From Mollicutes bacterium (lineage in GTDB: Bacteria; Bacillota_I; Bacilli_A; Izemoplasmatales; Izemoplasmataceae), in NCBI GenBank assembly GCA_003557505.1, contig PWOH01000009.1, positions 1 through 54,870 of the forward strand: DNA of 54,870 nt, in the 5' to 3' direction. The notes beneath the pieces were generated by a model. It had not been told where the DNA came from. It saw only the letters and a program-made list of their open reading frames with translations, and did no database searches. This document shows, in pieces, positions 6,676 to 16,339 of this stretch (position 1 is the stretch's first letter; the number at the start of each line of letters is the position of its first letter). The position numbers and the translations under genes are program-made.

Positions 6676-8881
6676 ATTGCAACCTAATCATAAATTAGAT
6701 GTTCGTAATATATTGGAGAATCTTGAGAATTATCATCCTCAAAAGCGAGGTTGGACTTGGAGAAAACAAGGGGCTATTAAACTGGGAAACTTTGAATATG
6801 CACAAGCAAGTCCTTCACTTAAAAACTCTGTGCCTCTACAAAGTGCAGCATTTCTAGGTAATATTGATCCTCAACCTGATTCAGTCATAACAGCTGAAAT
6901 CGCTTCTGGTCGTTTTGAAGACGATATAAGAAGAATGCGGATGGCTGCGTATCATGGTGCTGATCATATTATGGTTATACGTACTGCAGGTCAATCACAC
7001 TTCGATGGATTATTAGAGGGCACTCCACAAGGAGTGGGGGGTATACCAATCACAAGGAAACAACTAAGAGCACAACGAAAGGCACTAGATTTAATTGAAG
7101 AAGAGGTTGGTCGAAAAATTAACTATCATTCCTATGTGTCTGGTATAGCAGGACCTGAAATAGCGGTTTTGTTTACTGAAGAAGGTATTAATGGCGCCCA
7201 TCAAGACCCACAATACAACATTTTATATAGAAATATTAATATGGTTAGAAGTTTTGTTGATGCAGCAGAAAGTAAAAAAGTGATGGCGTATGCTAACATC
7301 GCTCAAATTGACGGAGCTCATAATGCGAACGCTACAGCTAGAGACGCTTGGAAAGTAATGCCTGAGTTACTTGTTCAACATGCAATTAACTCTGTATTTA
7401 GTGAAAAAATAGGCATTAAGCCAGAGAATATTGCTTTGTCTACTGTACCCCCTGCTGCCCCACCTTCTCCAGACATTAAATTAAACCTTCCTTACGCTCT
7501 TGCGCTACGTGAGTTCTTTGATAAATATAAAATGCGTGCACAAATGAATACAAAATATATGGATTCCTCTACTCGTGAAGCTACTGTAACACATGTTTTG
7601 AATCTACTAATTTCTAGGTTAACATCAGCTGATATTCAAAGCACAATTACTCCGGATGAAGGTCGAAATGTACCATGGCATGTTTATAATATAGAAGCAC
7701 TTGATACGACTAAACAAGCTATGGTCGGTATGGATGATTTATTAAGTATGGTTGGAATAAAAGATAGTGGTTACGTTCAAAATAAGAAGCGAGAAATACA
7801 AGAACGTGCAATTTTAATGCTGGAAGAAATTATTGAATTAGGTGGATATTTTAATGCTGTTGAATCCGGCATGTTTGTGGATAGCGGAGAATATCCTGAA
7901 CGACATGGTGACGGCATTAAGCGTGAAATAGAAGGGGGTATAGGAGCAGGAAGTATTATAAAACGTGATAAAGATTACATGGCTCCGGTAACTGCTCATT
8001 TTGGATATAACAACCTAAGTCAATATGGTGAAAACTATAAAAATAATCCCTCTAAATTAATTGAAGGATCAACGTTTGAAAAACCAGAGAAAATTCAATT
8101 TATTGATGAACTTGATGACAGTGATAATGTTTATTTAAGGATGGATGACACTGAAAAGTATCGAAACACTAATCTATTAAAGCCAGAAGTCGAATGGTTA
8201 GGAGATGGTGTTGTTACAGTCGATTTATTCTTTCCAATAGAAAAAAGAATAGCGCGAGAAGCAGCTATAAAAACAGGGGAAAATATGAATCTTCAAGATG
8301 TTGAAGTTATTCATGTAGAAATATTACATCCGTCTGAGGGTACTAGGGTTCAAATTAAAGGTAGAGTTAATTTTGATGTCAATATCGATGATTTAACAAT
8401 TCCAGAAGAAATTGATACTATCTCCGAGGATGAAATCTTTGATTATATCAAAAAATATCCAATGAGTGTTGTTGCAGGTACAGCGGGGGATGATGAACAC
8501 AGTGTCGGTATCAGAGAAGTGCTAGATATCAAGCATGGTGGTGTTGAAAAATATGGAATTAAATATACTTACCTGGGTACCAGTGTTTCTATTGAAAAAT
8601 TTGTTGATGCAGCGGTTGAGATGGATGCTGATGCAATACTAATGTCAACCATTATTTCACACGATGATGTTCATTATAAGAATATGAAAAAGTTACATGA
8701 TTATGCAGTTGAAAAAGGAGTTAGAGACAAGCTGATACTAATTGCGGGGGGTACGCAAGTAACGCCTGATATAGCAAGAAAAAATAATGTTGATCAAGGA
8801 TTTGGTCGCGGTACTAAAGGTCTTCATATTGCTAGCTTTTTAGTGAATAAACACAAAGAGAAGATAAAGAATGAAAATTGA
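6668..8881 (+). CDS. oraE: D-ornithine 4,5-aminomutase, large subunit
   Basis: The catalytic subunit, 737 residues, converting D-ornithine to 2,4-diaminopentanoate by a radical mechanism. The first 560 or so residues form the PLP-binding barrel. The C-terminal part is a Rossmann-type cobalamin domain with the motif D-E-H-S-V-G. His611 is the lower cobalt ligand. Lys622, eleven residues later in DIKHGG, has the same spacing as the PLP lysine in the characterised Clostridium sticklandii enzyme (His618/Lys629). Both key residues are therefore intact. The ATG overlaps oraS and the end overlaps the reactivase gene by 11 nt. The host needs a B12 source; no cobalamin riboswitch is seen upstream of ord or ortA. 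Confidence 0.96.
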   Translation: MSKLQPNHKLDVRNILENLENYHPQKRGWTWRKQGAIKLGNFEYAQASPSLKNSVPLQSAAFLGNIDPQPDSVITAEIASGRFEDDIRRMRMAAYHGADHIMVIRTAGQSHFDGLLEGTPQGVGGIPITRKQLRAQRKALDLIEEEVGRKINYHSYVSGIAGPEIAVLFTEEGINGAHQDPQYNILYRNINMVRSFVDAAESKKVMAYANIAQIDGAHNANATARDAWKVMPELLVQHAINSVFSEKIGIKPENIALSTVPPAAPPSPDIKLNLPYALALREFFDKYKMRAQMNTKYMDSSTREATVTHVLNLLISRLTSADIQSTITPDEGRNVPWHVYNIEALDTTKQAMVGMDDLLSMVGIKDSGYVQNKKREIQERAILMLEEIIELGGYFNAVESGMFVDSGEYPERHGDGIKREIEGGIGAGSIIKRDKDYMAPVTAHFGYNNLSQYGENYKNNPSKLIEGSTFEKPEKIQFIDELDDSDNVYLRMDDTEKYRNTNLLKPEVEWLGDGVVTVDLFFPIEKRIAREAAIKTGENMNLQDVEVIHVEILHPSEGTRVQIKGRVNFDVNIDDLTIPEEIDTISEDEIFDYIKKYPMSVVAGTAGDDEHSVGIREVLDIKHGGVEKYGIKYTYLGTSVSIEKFVDAAVEMDADAILMSTIISHDDVHYKNMKKLHDYAVEKGVRDKLILIAGGTQVTPDIARKNNVDQGFGRGTKGLHIASFLVNKHKEKIKNEN

Positions 8882-10229
8882 TTGTTTGGTTGCTGAAATT
8901 GGAAGCACCACAACATTAATTAGTGCGTTTAATATTCACAAAGATATTAAGTATCTTGGTAATGCAATGGCTTCAACTACAGTTGATACTGATGTTACAG
9001 AAGGATTGAAGGAAGCCGTTCAACTGTTAAAATCTACATTAAATACTCAATCTTTAGAGTATGATGAAATGTTTGCCTCGTCAAGTGCGGCAGGAGGCTT
9101 GAGAATGTCAGTTTCTGGTCTCGTTTATGAAATGACTGTTAAAGCTGCGAAACAAGCTGCTAGCAATGCTGGTGCTAATATTCATCACATTTCCGCAGGA
9201 GACTTATCTAAGGATGACCTTGAACAAATAAAAGACATTAATCCTAATATTGTACTGGTGTCAGGGGGTACAGATTACGGTGAAAAAAATGTTGCTTATA
9301 ATAATTTGATTAAAATCGAAGGCCTTAATCTTGATGTTCCGATTATTTATGCTGGTAACGTTGACAATCATTATAGAATAAAAAAATATTTCTCAAATAG
9401 TAAACAGCGTGCTTACTTAACAATTGTTGAAAATGTTTATCCTAGAGTAGATTATATGAACATTAATCCGGTACGCAAAGCGATATATACAAAATTTGAA
9501 GAACATATCATTCATGCTAAGGGTATGCATAAAATAAAGGAAATGGTTAACAGTAATATTATGCCTACCCCTGGTTCTGTGATGGAATCGGCAATACTAA
9601 TGCATGAGTTCCTTGGTCATTTATTGGTTATAGATGTAGGGGGCGCAACAACAGACATTCATTCTATTACAGAACCGAGCGAAGAGTACCGTGAACACCT
9701 CGAAGGAGAACCATTTGAAAAGAGGACTGTGGAGGGGGATTTGGGGGTATATATAAACCATAGAAATGTTGTGAACTCAATTGGAAAAACCGCTTTATCT
9801 AGAAAGCTGGATATTTCTATAGATAAATTAGAAACCCTACTTAAAAACTATAAGTACAAACCAAATACCCAAGAAGAAAGAGTTTTAGTATTCGAATTAA
9901 CTAGACATTGTGTAGAAATTGCATTGGATAGACATATCGGTGATTTGCGAAACATATATACATCGGGCGGACAAAAAGTTATTCCAGATGGGAGAGATTT
10001 ATCTCAAGTGAACCATATTGTATTAACTGGCGGTTCTTTGATAAACCTGGAAAATACCGATCAAATTATTATTGATTATCTTAAAAAAAGGCCTAAAAAG
10101 ATGATTCCCAAACACTATGAAATTCATGTTGATCAAGATTATATTTTGTCTAGTGCGGGCGTGCTTTCATTAAAATATCAACAGGCTGCTACACAACTTA
10201 TTAAACAATCTATTCATTTTAAGGGGTGA
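8871..10229 (+). CDS. MutL/GlmL-type ATPase, probable aminomutase reactivase
   Basis: A 452-residue protein of the ASKHA ATPase fold, in the MutL/GlmL family found beside glutamate mutase and ornithine aminomutase. The two phosphate loops are visible: AEIGSTTTLIS at residue 5 onward and VIDVGGATTDIHS near residue 256. VSGGTDYG and LTGGSLINL are the later glycine-rich loops. Related proteins exchange damaged cobalamin for fresh cofactor on B12 mutases. Its fixed place directly after oraE, with an 11-nt overlap, supports that role here, although it has not been shown for most relatives. Confidence 0.85.
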   Translation: MKIDCLVAEIGSTTTLISAFNIHKDIKYLGNAMASTTVDTDVTEGLKEAVQLLKSTLNTQSLEYDEMFASSSAAGGLRMSVSGLVYEMTVKAAKQAASNAGANIHHISAGDLSKDDLEQIKDINPNIVLVSGGTDYGEKNVAYNNLIKIEGLNLDVPIIYAGNVDNHYRIKKYFSNSKQRAYLTIVENVYPRVDYMNINPVRKAIYTKFEEHIIHAKGMHKIKEMVNSNIMPTPGSVMESAILMHEFLGHLLVIDVGGATTDIHSITEPSEEYREHLEGEPFEKRTVEGDLGVYINHRNVVNSIGKTALSRKLDISIDKLETLLKNYKYKPNTQEERVLVFELTRHCVEIALDRHIGDLRNIYTSGGQKVIPDGRDLSQVNHIVLTGGSLINLENTDQIIIDYLKKRPKKMIPKHYEIHVDQDYILSSAGVLSLKYQQAATQLIKQSIHFKG

Positions 10230-10233
10230 AACC

Positions 10234-11301
10234 ATGTATCCACGATTAATAATTAATACTGAAAAATACCGTCACAACTTAAAAGTGATCAAAAACTTAA
10301 CATCAAAACATGGTCTTTCCCTTATGGTTGTAACTAAGGTGTTTTGTGCTGAAAAACCATTAACTGATATTATTAAAGAAGAGTCTGTTGATTTTATTGC
10401 GGATTCAAGGATTAAAAACTTAGAAAAATTTTCAACAAACATCCCAAAAGCGCTTTTACGACTTGTTTCATTATATGAGGTAGAACGAGCAGTCAATGTT
10501 GCGGACATTTCTTTAAATTCAGAGATGGAAGTAATCCGGGGATTAAATAATGCAGCTGCTAAGTATCGACGGATTCATGAGGTTATATTAATGATAGATA
10601 TTGGGGATTTGCGCGAGGGGTATTTCTACAAAGAAGATGTTTTTGCTGCAATCAAAGAAATTTTGAGGATGAAAAATATTAAGTTAAAAGGATTGGGTAC
10701 AAATTTAACTTGTTACGGAGGTATTATCCCAACCGAAAAAACTTTAAAAAAATTAATTGATTTAGTAAATGAAACTGAACAGAAATTTGATATTGAACTG
10801 GAAATAATATCGGGTGGAAACTCCTCACATTTGTATTTGCTTGAGAAAGACATTCATTTAGACAGAATAAACAATCTAAGAATTGGTGAAGCAATTGCCC
10901 TGGGACGAGAAACAGCATACGGTTCGATAATTGAAGACTTATATGACGATGTTTTCATATTGGAAGCTGACATTATCGAATATAAGAAAAAACCTTCAAT
11001 GCCTGAAGGCGATGTTGGTATGGATGCTTTTGGGAAAACACCTGATTTTGAGGACTTAGGGGTCGTGAATCGTGCCATTCTAGGAATCGGAAAACAAGAT
11101 GTCGATTTTTATGAACTTAAATCGCTAGATAAGAATATCTCTTTATTAGGAAGTAGTAGCGATCATATAATTGCAGGGATATGGGATAGCCCAAGTTTGT
11201 ATAAAGTTGGTGATGTTTTACGCTTCAAGCTAACATATGGGAGTCTATTATCACTAATGACGTCAGAATATGTGGAGAAATACTATGTCAAAACACTATA
11301 G
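10234..11301 (+). CDS. orr: Ornithine racemase
   Basis: It converts L-ornithine to D-ornithine, the substrate of OraSE. It is a PLP enzyme of the alanine-racemase-like barrel family: 355 residues, with the PLP lysine Lys35 in LMVVTKVFCAE and a phosphate-binding GGNSSH near residue 195. It differs from the adjacent alanine racemase, which has the classical VVKANAYGHG motif, so the two genes are not simple duplicates. ATG 10234 follows AAGGGGTG. The end overlaps alr by 17 nt. Confidence 0.9.
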   Translation: MYPRLIINTEKYRHNLKVIKNLTSKHGLSLMVVTKVFCAEKPLTDIIKEESVDFIADSRIKNLEKFSTNIPKALLRLVSLYEVERAVNVADISLNSEMEVIRGLNNAAAKYRRIHEVILMIDIGDLREGYFYKEDVFAAIKEILRMKNIKLKGLGTNLTCYGGIIPTEKTLKKLIDLVNETEQKFDIELEIISGGNSSHLYLLEKDIHLDRINNLRIGEAIALGRETAYGSIIEDLYDDVFILEADIIEYKKKPSMPEGDVGMDAFGKTPDFEDLGVVNRAILGIGKQDVDFYELKSLDKNISLLGSSSDHIIAGIWDSPSLYKVGDVLRFKLTYGSLLSLMTSEYVEKYYVKTL

Positions 11302-12370
11302 AAAGACTCATTTAGAGATCAATTTAATTAACTTACATAAGAATTTAACGATGATCCAAAACATATTAAGTCCCAAAAGCGTTATTCCTGTTGTAAAGGC
11401 TAACGCATATGGACATGGGTTGAAAGATGTATGTAAATATTTAATTGATAAAGGGGTTAGATACTTTGCAGTCGCGATGATTGAAGAAGCGTTAGAAATT
11501 CGTGAAATAGATTCGACCGTTGATATTTTAGTCATGGGAGTAGTTTCTTCTGCTGACCTAGATACACTGTCTAAAAATAACCTAACATTTACGTTACATA
11601 ATGAATCTTTATATAATGCAGTACTAAGATATGATAGACCTATCAAATTTCATATTAAAATAGATACCGGTATGAATCGGTTAGGCTTCAAGTCATTCGA
11701 TAAAGCGAAAGAGGTTTTAATAAATTGCAACAAAACAGATTTAATGGACGTAGAGGGGGTATATACTCACCTCGCCACCGCAGATAGCAATCACGCATTC
11801 GCGATGAAACAAATCCAACGGTTCCAAACATTTCTTGAAGCCATTCCTAAATCGGAACTTCCTAAAATGATTCATTTATCCAATTCATCTGGAGCGCTTA
11901 AATACGAAAAAAATATTAATTTTACTACCCATGTACGTGTAGGAATATCCTTGTATGGTGAGACATTGGAAGAGGATATAGATTATCTTTTACCAACGTT
12001 TGTTTTAAAATCTCAAATTGTTGAAATTAAAAGATTACAAAAAGGGGATAAAGTGGGGTATGATATTACATACGAAGCCTCTGAAGATGAAACAATAGGA
12101 ATTCTTCCGATTGGCTATGCAGATGGGGTATACAGGCATAATCAGGGTGGACATATTAAGGTGTCAAATCGCACTTATCCCATTATTGGACGAATATGTA
12201 TGGACCAATTATTCATAAAAATAGATAAATTTGTTAAAATAAATGATATAGTAGTTTTAATGGGAATAGGCGAAACTAATATTAGACACATAGCCAAAAG
12301 ATTGAATACTATACCACACGAAGTATTATGTAGTGTTTCTTCTAGAGTCCCACGTGTTTACAAAAAATAG
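11285..12370 (+). CDS. alr: Alanine racemase
   Basis: It interconverts L- and D-alanine. The 361-residue protein has the PLP lysine Lys38 in VVKANAYGHG, the barrel motif THVRVGISLYG and the C-terminal motif GILPIGYADG. ATG 11285 is chosen because TGGAG lies 7 nt upstream; ATG 11270 has no such site. In this operon the likely job is catabolic: OrtAB yields D-alanine, and this enzyme would feed it to L-alanine and pyruvate. It may also serve cell-wall synthesis if the organism has a wall. The orr stop lies inside its start region. Confidence 0.93.
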   Translation: MSKHYRKTHLEINLINLHKNLTMIQNILSPKSVIPVVKANAYGHGLKDVCKYLIDKGVRYFAVAMIEEALEIREIDSTVDILVMGVVSSADLDTLSKNNLTFTLHNESLYNAVLRYDRPIKFHIKIDTGMNRLGFKSFDKAKEVLINCNKTDLMDVEGVYTHLATADSNHAFAMKQIQRFQTFLEAIPKSELPKMIHLSNSSGALKYEKNINFTTHVRVGISLYGETLEEDIDYLLPTFVLKSQIVEIKRLQKGDKVGYDITYEASEDETIGILPIGYADGVYRHNQGGHIKVSNRTYPIIGRICMDQLFIKIDKFVKINDIVVLMGIGETNIRHIAKRLNTIPHEVLCSVSSRVPRVYKK

Positions 12371-12381
12371 GATGTGATACC

Positions 12382-13593
12382 ATGATTAACGTTTATTCAG
12401 AAATTGGACAACTAAAAACTGTCTTACTACATAGACCGGGGAAGGAACTTGAAAATCTAACCCCTTCTGTATTAGATAGACTATTATTTGATGATATTCC
12501 ATATTTGGAAATCGCCAGACAGGAACATGATTTTTTTGCAGAAACTTTGAAAAGCGAAGGCGTTGAAGTGCTGTATTTAACGGATATGCTAGCTGAAGCA
12601 CTCATTAACAACCCGGAAGTCGTCGATCATTTTATTAAAGAGTTTATTGATGAAGCAAGGATAAAATCTCGTCAAGTTAAAGACGCTGTGTTTAGCTATC
12701 TTAAAGCGATGGAAATTAAACCAATGATAGAAAAAATGATTGCTGGAATTCGGACAAAAGAAGTGCCGATAAAAGCCGGGGATTCAATTATGGATATGTT
12801 GGAGAAAGAATACCCCTTCTATACTGATCCTATGCCTAATATATTATTTCAAAGAGATCCTTTTGCAAGTATTGGTCGTGGTGTCAGTGTTCATAAAATG
12901 AATACTTTGGCACGGCAAAGAGAAACTATATTCGCAAACTATTTGTTAAAATATCATCCACGTTTTCAAAAAGAAGATTTTCCTTTTTATTTTAATAGAA
13001 CGGAAGAAGAATCTTTAGAAGGTGGAGATATTTTAGTATTAAATGAAAATACACTTGCAATCGGAATTAGTGATCGTACTAATCCATATGCAATTGAGAA
13101 GCTCGCGAAGAAATTATTCGCTAAACGTGAAACCTTTAAAACAGTACTAGCGTTTAATATTCCAAAAACAAGAGCGTTTATGCACCTTGATACCGTGTTC
13201 ACACAAGTTGACCATGGTGTTTTCACTATTCATCCTGGCATCATGAAATACCTCACTGTTTTTGAAATTACTCAAGATGGGGATTCGATTAAAATCAAAA
13301 AAGTTGTTGCTACACTAAAAGAGATTCTCGAAAAACATTTGGGACGTGACGTAGAGTTAATTCATTGTGGTGGAAATGATGTTGTTGATAGCGAAAGAGA
13401 ACAATGGTCAGACGGTGCAAACACACTCGCGGTTTCTCCTGGTGTTGTAATCGCTTATTCACGAAACAAAATCACGAATAAACTTCTAAAAGACAAAGGG
13501 ATTAAAGTATTAGAAATACCTTCGTCTGAGTTATCTAGAGGACGTGGTGGACCACGTTGTATGAGTATGCCAATTATTAGAGAAAAAATATAA
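12382..13593 (+). CDS. arcA: Arginine deiminase
   Basis: It hydrolyses arginine to citrulline and ammonia in the cytoplasm. The 403-residue protein carries the guanidino-group-modifying fold with [19 protein letters not shown], the catalytic histidine in [14 protein letters not shown], and the nucleophile Cys393 in GGPRCMSMP near the end. ATG 12382 lies 11 nt after the alr stop. Placed downstream of ornithine racemase and upstream of arcB, it joins the deiminase pathway to ornithine oxidation, so arginine can be fully used. Confidence 0.96.
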   Translation: MINVYSEIGQLKTVLLHRPGKELENLTPSVLDRLLFDDIPYLEIARQEHDFFAETLKSEGVEVLYLTDMLAEALINNPEVVDHFIKEFIDEARIKSRQVKDAVFSYLKAMEIKPMIEKMIAGIRTKEVPIKAGDSIMDMLEKEYPFYTDPMPNILFQRDPFASIGRGVSVHKMNTLARQRETIFANYLLKYHPRFQKEDFPFYFNRTEEESLEGGDILVLNENTLAIGISDRTNPYAIEKLAKKLFAKRETFKTVLAFNIPKTRAFMHLDTVFTQVDHGVFTIHPGIMKYLTVFEITQDGDSIKIKKVVATLKEILEKHLGRDVELIHCGGNDVVDSEREQWSDGANTLAVSPGVVIAYSRNKITNKLLKDKGIKVLEIPSSELSRGRGGPRCMSMPIIREKI

Positions 13594-13610
13594 AAAAGAG
13601 AGGTATTACA

Positions 13611-14627
13611 GTGAATTTAAAAGGCAGAAGTTTTAATACATTGTTAGACTTTACCAAGCAAGAAATTGAGTATCTCCTTGATTTATCCGAGCAACTCAAG
13701 AAAGAGAAACGAGAAAATAAAGCGCATAAACACTTAGAAGGCAAAAATGTTGTTTTGCTTTTCCAAAAAGATTCGACAAGAACACGGTGTGCCTTTGAAG
13801 CAGGCGCTTATGATTTAGGCATGGGTGTTACTTATTTGGGCCCGAGTGGCTCTCAGATGGGCAAAAAAGAATCAATCAAAGATACTGCGAGAGTGTTGGG
13901 TAGAATGTATGATGGTATCCAGTTCCGTGGGTACTTGCATTCAGACGTAGAACAACTTGCAGCACATTCGGGTGTCCCTGTATGGAATGGGTTGACTGAC
14001 ATGTATCATCCTACACAGGTGCTTGCGGATTTCTTAACGATGAAAGAAAACTTTGGTTCACTTAAAAACCTTAATTTCACCTATATAGGTGATGCGAGAA
14101 ACAACATGGGTAATAGTTTGATGATTGGCTGTGCCAAGCTGGGTATCAATTTTACTGGGGTTGCTCCTAAGGCGCTTTGGCCAGAGTCCTCATTAATTGA
14201 TCACTGCAAAAATCTTGCCAAAGACAGTGGAAGTCAAATTAAATTCACTGAAGATAAATGGCAAGGCACTAAAAATACCGATGTTATTTATACTGATGTT
14301 TGGGTTTCTATGGGAGAAGCTAAAGAAGTATGGGAAAAACGTCTCGAAGAGCTTCATGAATATCAGGTAGATAAAGCCTTAATGGAGAACGCCTCTAAAA
14401 AAGCTATTTTCATGCATTGTCTTCCGGCTTTCCATGGAAACGATACTGAAATTGGTGCGCAAATTGCCAGTGCGTTTGGTAAGCTTTACCCCCGCGTTAA
14501 AAACGGTGAAATGGAAGTCACTGATGAAGTAATAGAATCACAGCAAAGTAAAGTGTTTGATGAAGCTGAAAACAGAATGCATACCATTAAAGCTGTAATG
14601 CTAGCAACAATGACAGATAAGATTTGA
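13611..14627 (+). CDS. arcB: Ornithine carbamoyltransferase, catabolic
   Basis: It splits citrulline with phosphate to ornithine and carbamoyl phosphate. The 338-residue protein has the carbamoyl-phosphate loop Ser55-Thr-Arg-Thr58, HPTQ at 133-136, the ornithine loop SMG at 233-235 and HCLP at 269-272. The GTG start at 13611 follows AGAGAGG. It is named arcB rather than argF because of arcA beside it. Carbamate kinase (arcC), which would make ATP from the product, and an arginine/ornithine antiporter are not found in the window. Confidence 0.95.
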   Translation: MNLKGRSFNTLLDFTKQEIEYLLDLSEQLKKEKRENKAHKHLEGKNVVLLFQKDSTRTRCAFEAGAYDLGMGVTYLGPSGSQMGKKESIKDTARVLGRMYDGIQFRGYLHSDVEQLAAHSGVPVWNGLTDMYHPTQVLADFLTMKENFGSLKNLNFTYIGDARNNMGNSLMIGCAKLGINFTGVAPKALWPESSLIDHCKNLAKDSGSQIKFTEDKWQGTKNTDVIYTDVWVSMGEAKEVWEKRLEELHEYQVDKALMENASKKAIFMHCLPAFHGNDTEIGAQIASAFGKLYPRVKNGEMEVTDEVIESQQSKVFDEAENRMHTIKAVMLATMTDKI

Positions 14628-14636
14628 TTTTAATAT

Positions 14637-14669
14637 AGCGCTTCTCTCATTATGGGGAGCGCTTTTTTT
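14637..14669 (+). terminator. Intrinsic terminator of the ort-ora-arc operon
   Basis: AGCGCTTCTC pairs with GGGGAGCGCT around a short loop and is followed by seven T (14663-14669), 10 nt after arcB. Confidence 0.92.
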
Positions 14670-14690
14670 ATCGCAAAAATAATCAGAGAG

Positions 14691-14699
14691 TGCTATAAT
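14691..14699 (+). promoter_or_regulatory. Extended -10 promoter of the CmpB-family gene
   Basis: TGC followed by TATAAT (14694-14699), 21 nt before the start codon. The -35 region at the usual distance reads TCGCAA, a poor match, so recognition would rely on the TG extension. Confidence 0.65.
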
Positions 14700-14720
14700 A
14701 TAAAATGATGAGGTGAGTGT

Positions 14721-15599
14721 ATGCCACTAATACTAACGTTTTTCATTTATGCGTTTTTTGGTTGGATTATTGAAGTAATTTACTACATGTATAAAGAAAA
14801 GCGATTCGTGAATAGGGGCTTTTTGAATGGCCCACTTATACCCATATACGGATTGAGTATGGTTTTTTTACATTTAATCATATATTCTACATACCCCCGT
14901 TTTAATCCGGAATACCCCTTTAATATAGTTTCGGTATTTCTTATCATAGTAGTTTTATCAACTACTTTGGAGTTTATTGGTGGTGTGATTTTATATCATT
15001 TATTTGAGACACGATGGTGGGATTATTCTCATTTGAAGTTTAATTATAAAGGATTTGTATGTTTGCGTTATTCATTGATTTGGGGCGTGATGGGCACAAT
15101 TGGTTTTTCTTATCTTCATCACTATCAGATATATCCTTATATTGAAACAATGAATGAGCGGTTGATCGCAATCATTAACACTTCACTTATCATAGTGTTT
15201 TTCATAGATTGGATGTTTACGATAATTTCATTGATCAATTTCAAGAAAATGCTTGTTGACTTAAAAAGAAAAGTGTTATTAATATCCCATGACAGCACCA
15301 ATTTGAAAGAAAAACTAGGCCGCACACGTTTTAATGTCTTGCGTTCTAATGTGAATACAATCGTAGACAATTTCAAGAATGATGAACGATATACTAAAGT
15401 GAAATCTCGTATTGAACAATTAAAAGATTTTTTTGTTTCTCCTAAGGCGAAAGAGGAAAGAAGAGAGTTTGAATCTTTACGGAAACTGGCAGATAAAATC
15501 TCATCCAGCCGTCTTTATAAAGCTTTCCCTGAGATTAAACTAGCGCTAAAGGAGGATGAAGAATCTGACAAAAAAGAAGAAAAAGACTCAAAAAAATGA
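14721..15599 (+). CDS. CmpB/DUF1113-family membrane protein
   Basis: The family is annotated as putative ABC-transporter type IV, but its function is not established. The first 170 residues hold about five hydrophobic segments with the family signatures FGWIIEVIYY, NRGFLNGPLIPIYG, TLEFIGG, RWWDYS and GFVCLRYSLIWGVMG. The remainder, about 120 residues, is a charged cytoplasmic tail, probably helical, ending in a Lys/Glu-rich run. ATG 14721 follows GAGGTGAG. Its last 44 nt overlap the HD-domain gene, which points to coupled translation. Confidence 0.82.
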   Translation: MPLILTFFIYAFFGWIIEVIYYMYKEKRFVNRGFLNGPLIPIYGLSMVFLHLIIYSTYPRFNPEYPFNIVSVFLIIVVLSTTLEFIGGVILYHLFETRWWDYSHLKFNYKGFVCLRYSLIWGVMGTIGFSYLHHYQIYPYIETMNERLIAIINTSLIIVFFIDWMFTIISLINFKKMLVDLKRKVLLISHDSTNLKEKLGRTRFNVLRSNVNTIVDNFKNDERYTKVKSRIEQLKDFFVSPKAKEERREFESLRKLADKISSSRLYKAFPEIKLALKEDEESDKKEEKDSKK

Positions 15600-16107
15600 T
15601 ATGAATGAATATGCTGAGTTTTTTGAACTGGGATTTGATGTATTAATGCATCCTTTATTTATAAGGCAGAATAATTATTTCCAGCATAACACCACGACAC
15701 TTTTTGAACATTCCATCTTAGTCGCGTATATTGCTTATCTTGTGGGAAGTAAACTAGGCTTAGACACACAAAGTATAGTTAGAGGTGCATTGTTACATGA
15801 TTTCTTTTTATATGACTGGCATACAGAGGGAAAGAAAGTTAAAAAGCCCATTCACAAAAAGCATGGCTTCAAACATGCTAAGTATGCTTATGAAAATGCG
15901 AGTTTCTATTTCACAATCAATCAAAAAGAAAAAGATATTATAACTAAACATATGTTTCCCCTCAATATAAAACCGCCAATCTATTACGAAAGTTGGCTTG
16001 TTAACTTCGTAGATGATTACGTTACCTTTTCAGAATATTTTAAAAACAATAAAAATAAGTATAATAATTTAATTGAATATATTTATGCCAAACTTAAAAC
16101 AAGTTAA
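15556..16107 (+). CDS. HD-domain phosphohydrolase
   Basis: A small HD protein whose substrate is unknown. It shows HSILVAYIAYLVG with the first His, then the metal pair in LLHDFFLYDWH, and a later KHMFPLN helix typical of these Firmicute HD proteins. The start is uncertain: ATG 15556 sits directly against GGAGG with no spacing, while ATG 15601 gives MNEYAEFFELG, closer to where the family usually begins. The longer form would be 183 residues with a very Lys-rich head. It overlaps the CmpB-family gene. Confidence 0.82.
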   Translation: MKNLTKKKKKTQKNDMNEYAEFFELGFDVLMHPLFIRQNNYFQHNTTTLFEHSILVAYIAYLVGSKLGLDTQSIVRGALLHDFFLYDWHTEGKKVKKPIHKKHGFKHAKYAYENASFYFTINQKEKDIITKHMFPLNIKPPIYYESWLVNFVDDYVTFSEYFKNNKNKYNNLIEYIYAKLKTS

Positions 16108-16131
16108 ACGATTAAAGTTTACTTGTTTTTT
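16099..16131 (+). terminator. Intrinsic terminator after the HD gene
   Basis: ACAAGT-T-AAAC pairs with GTTT-ACTTGT (one bulged T) and a T run follows to 16131. The 5' arm overlaps the last codons of the HD gene. Confidence 0.8.
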
Positions 16132-16296
16132 GTCATAATAATAAAAGGTTTACTGCAGAAATAAAGGTATGTTCAAAATAATTCATTCCATTTATAAATC
16201 CTATTGCATTTCTTTTTTTCCTTTACCTGAAGGGTTCTAAGATTTCAGTAAAACCTAATTAATCATCCCAAAATTAATATTTTTAAAAAAATAATC

Positions 16297-16321
16297 AAAA
16301 AGACTTGAAAAGGGTCTTTTT
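16297..16321. other. Stable hairpin overlapping the rpsJ promoter
   Basis: AAAAAGACTT pairs with GGGTCTTTTT around GAAA. As RNA from upstream it could act as a second terminator, since it is symmetrical and ends in T. As DNA it includes the TTGAAA box used by the rpsJ promoter. Apart from this hairpin, the promoter and the leader, I see nothing else in the gene-free stretch 16132-16469. Confidence 0.55.
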
Positions 16322-16333
16322 ATTTGGTAACAT
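16305..16333 (+). promoter_or_regulatory. Promoter of the S10-spc-alpha block
   Basis: TTGAAA (16305-16310), a 17-nt spacer and TAACAT (16328-16333), with a TG extension at 16325-16326. Transcription would begin near 16340, leaving a leader of about 130 nt. Confidence 0.7.
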
Positions 16334-16339
16334 ATCAAA

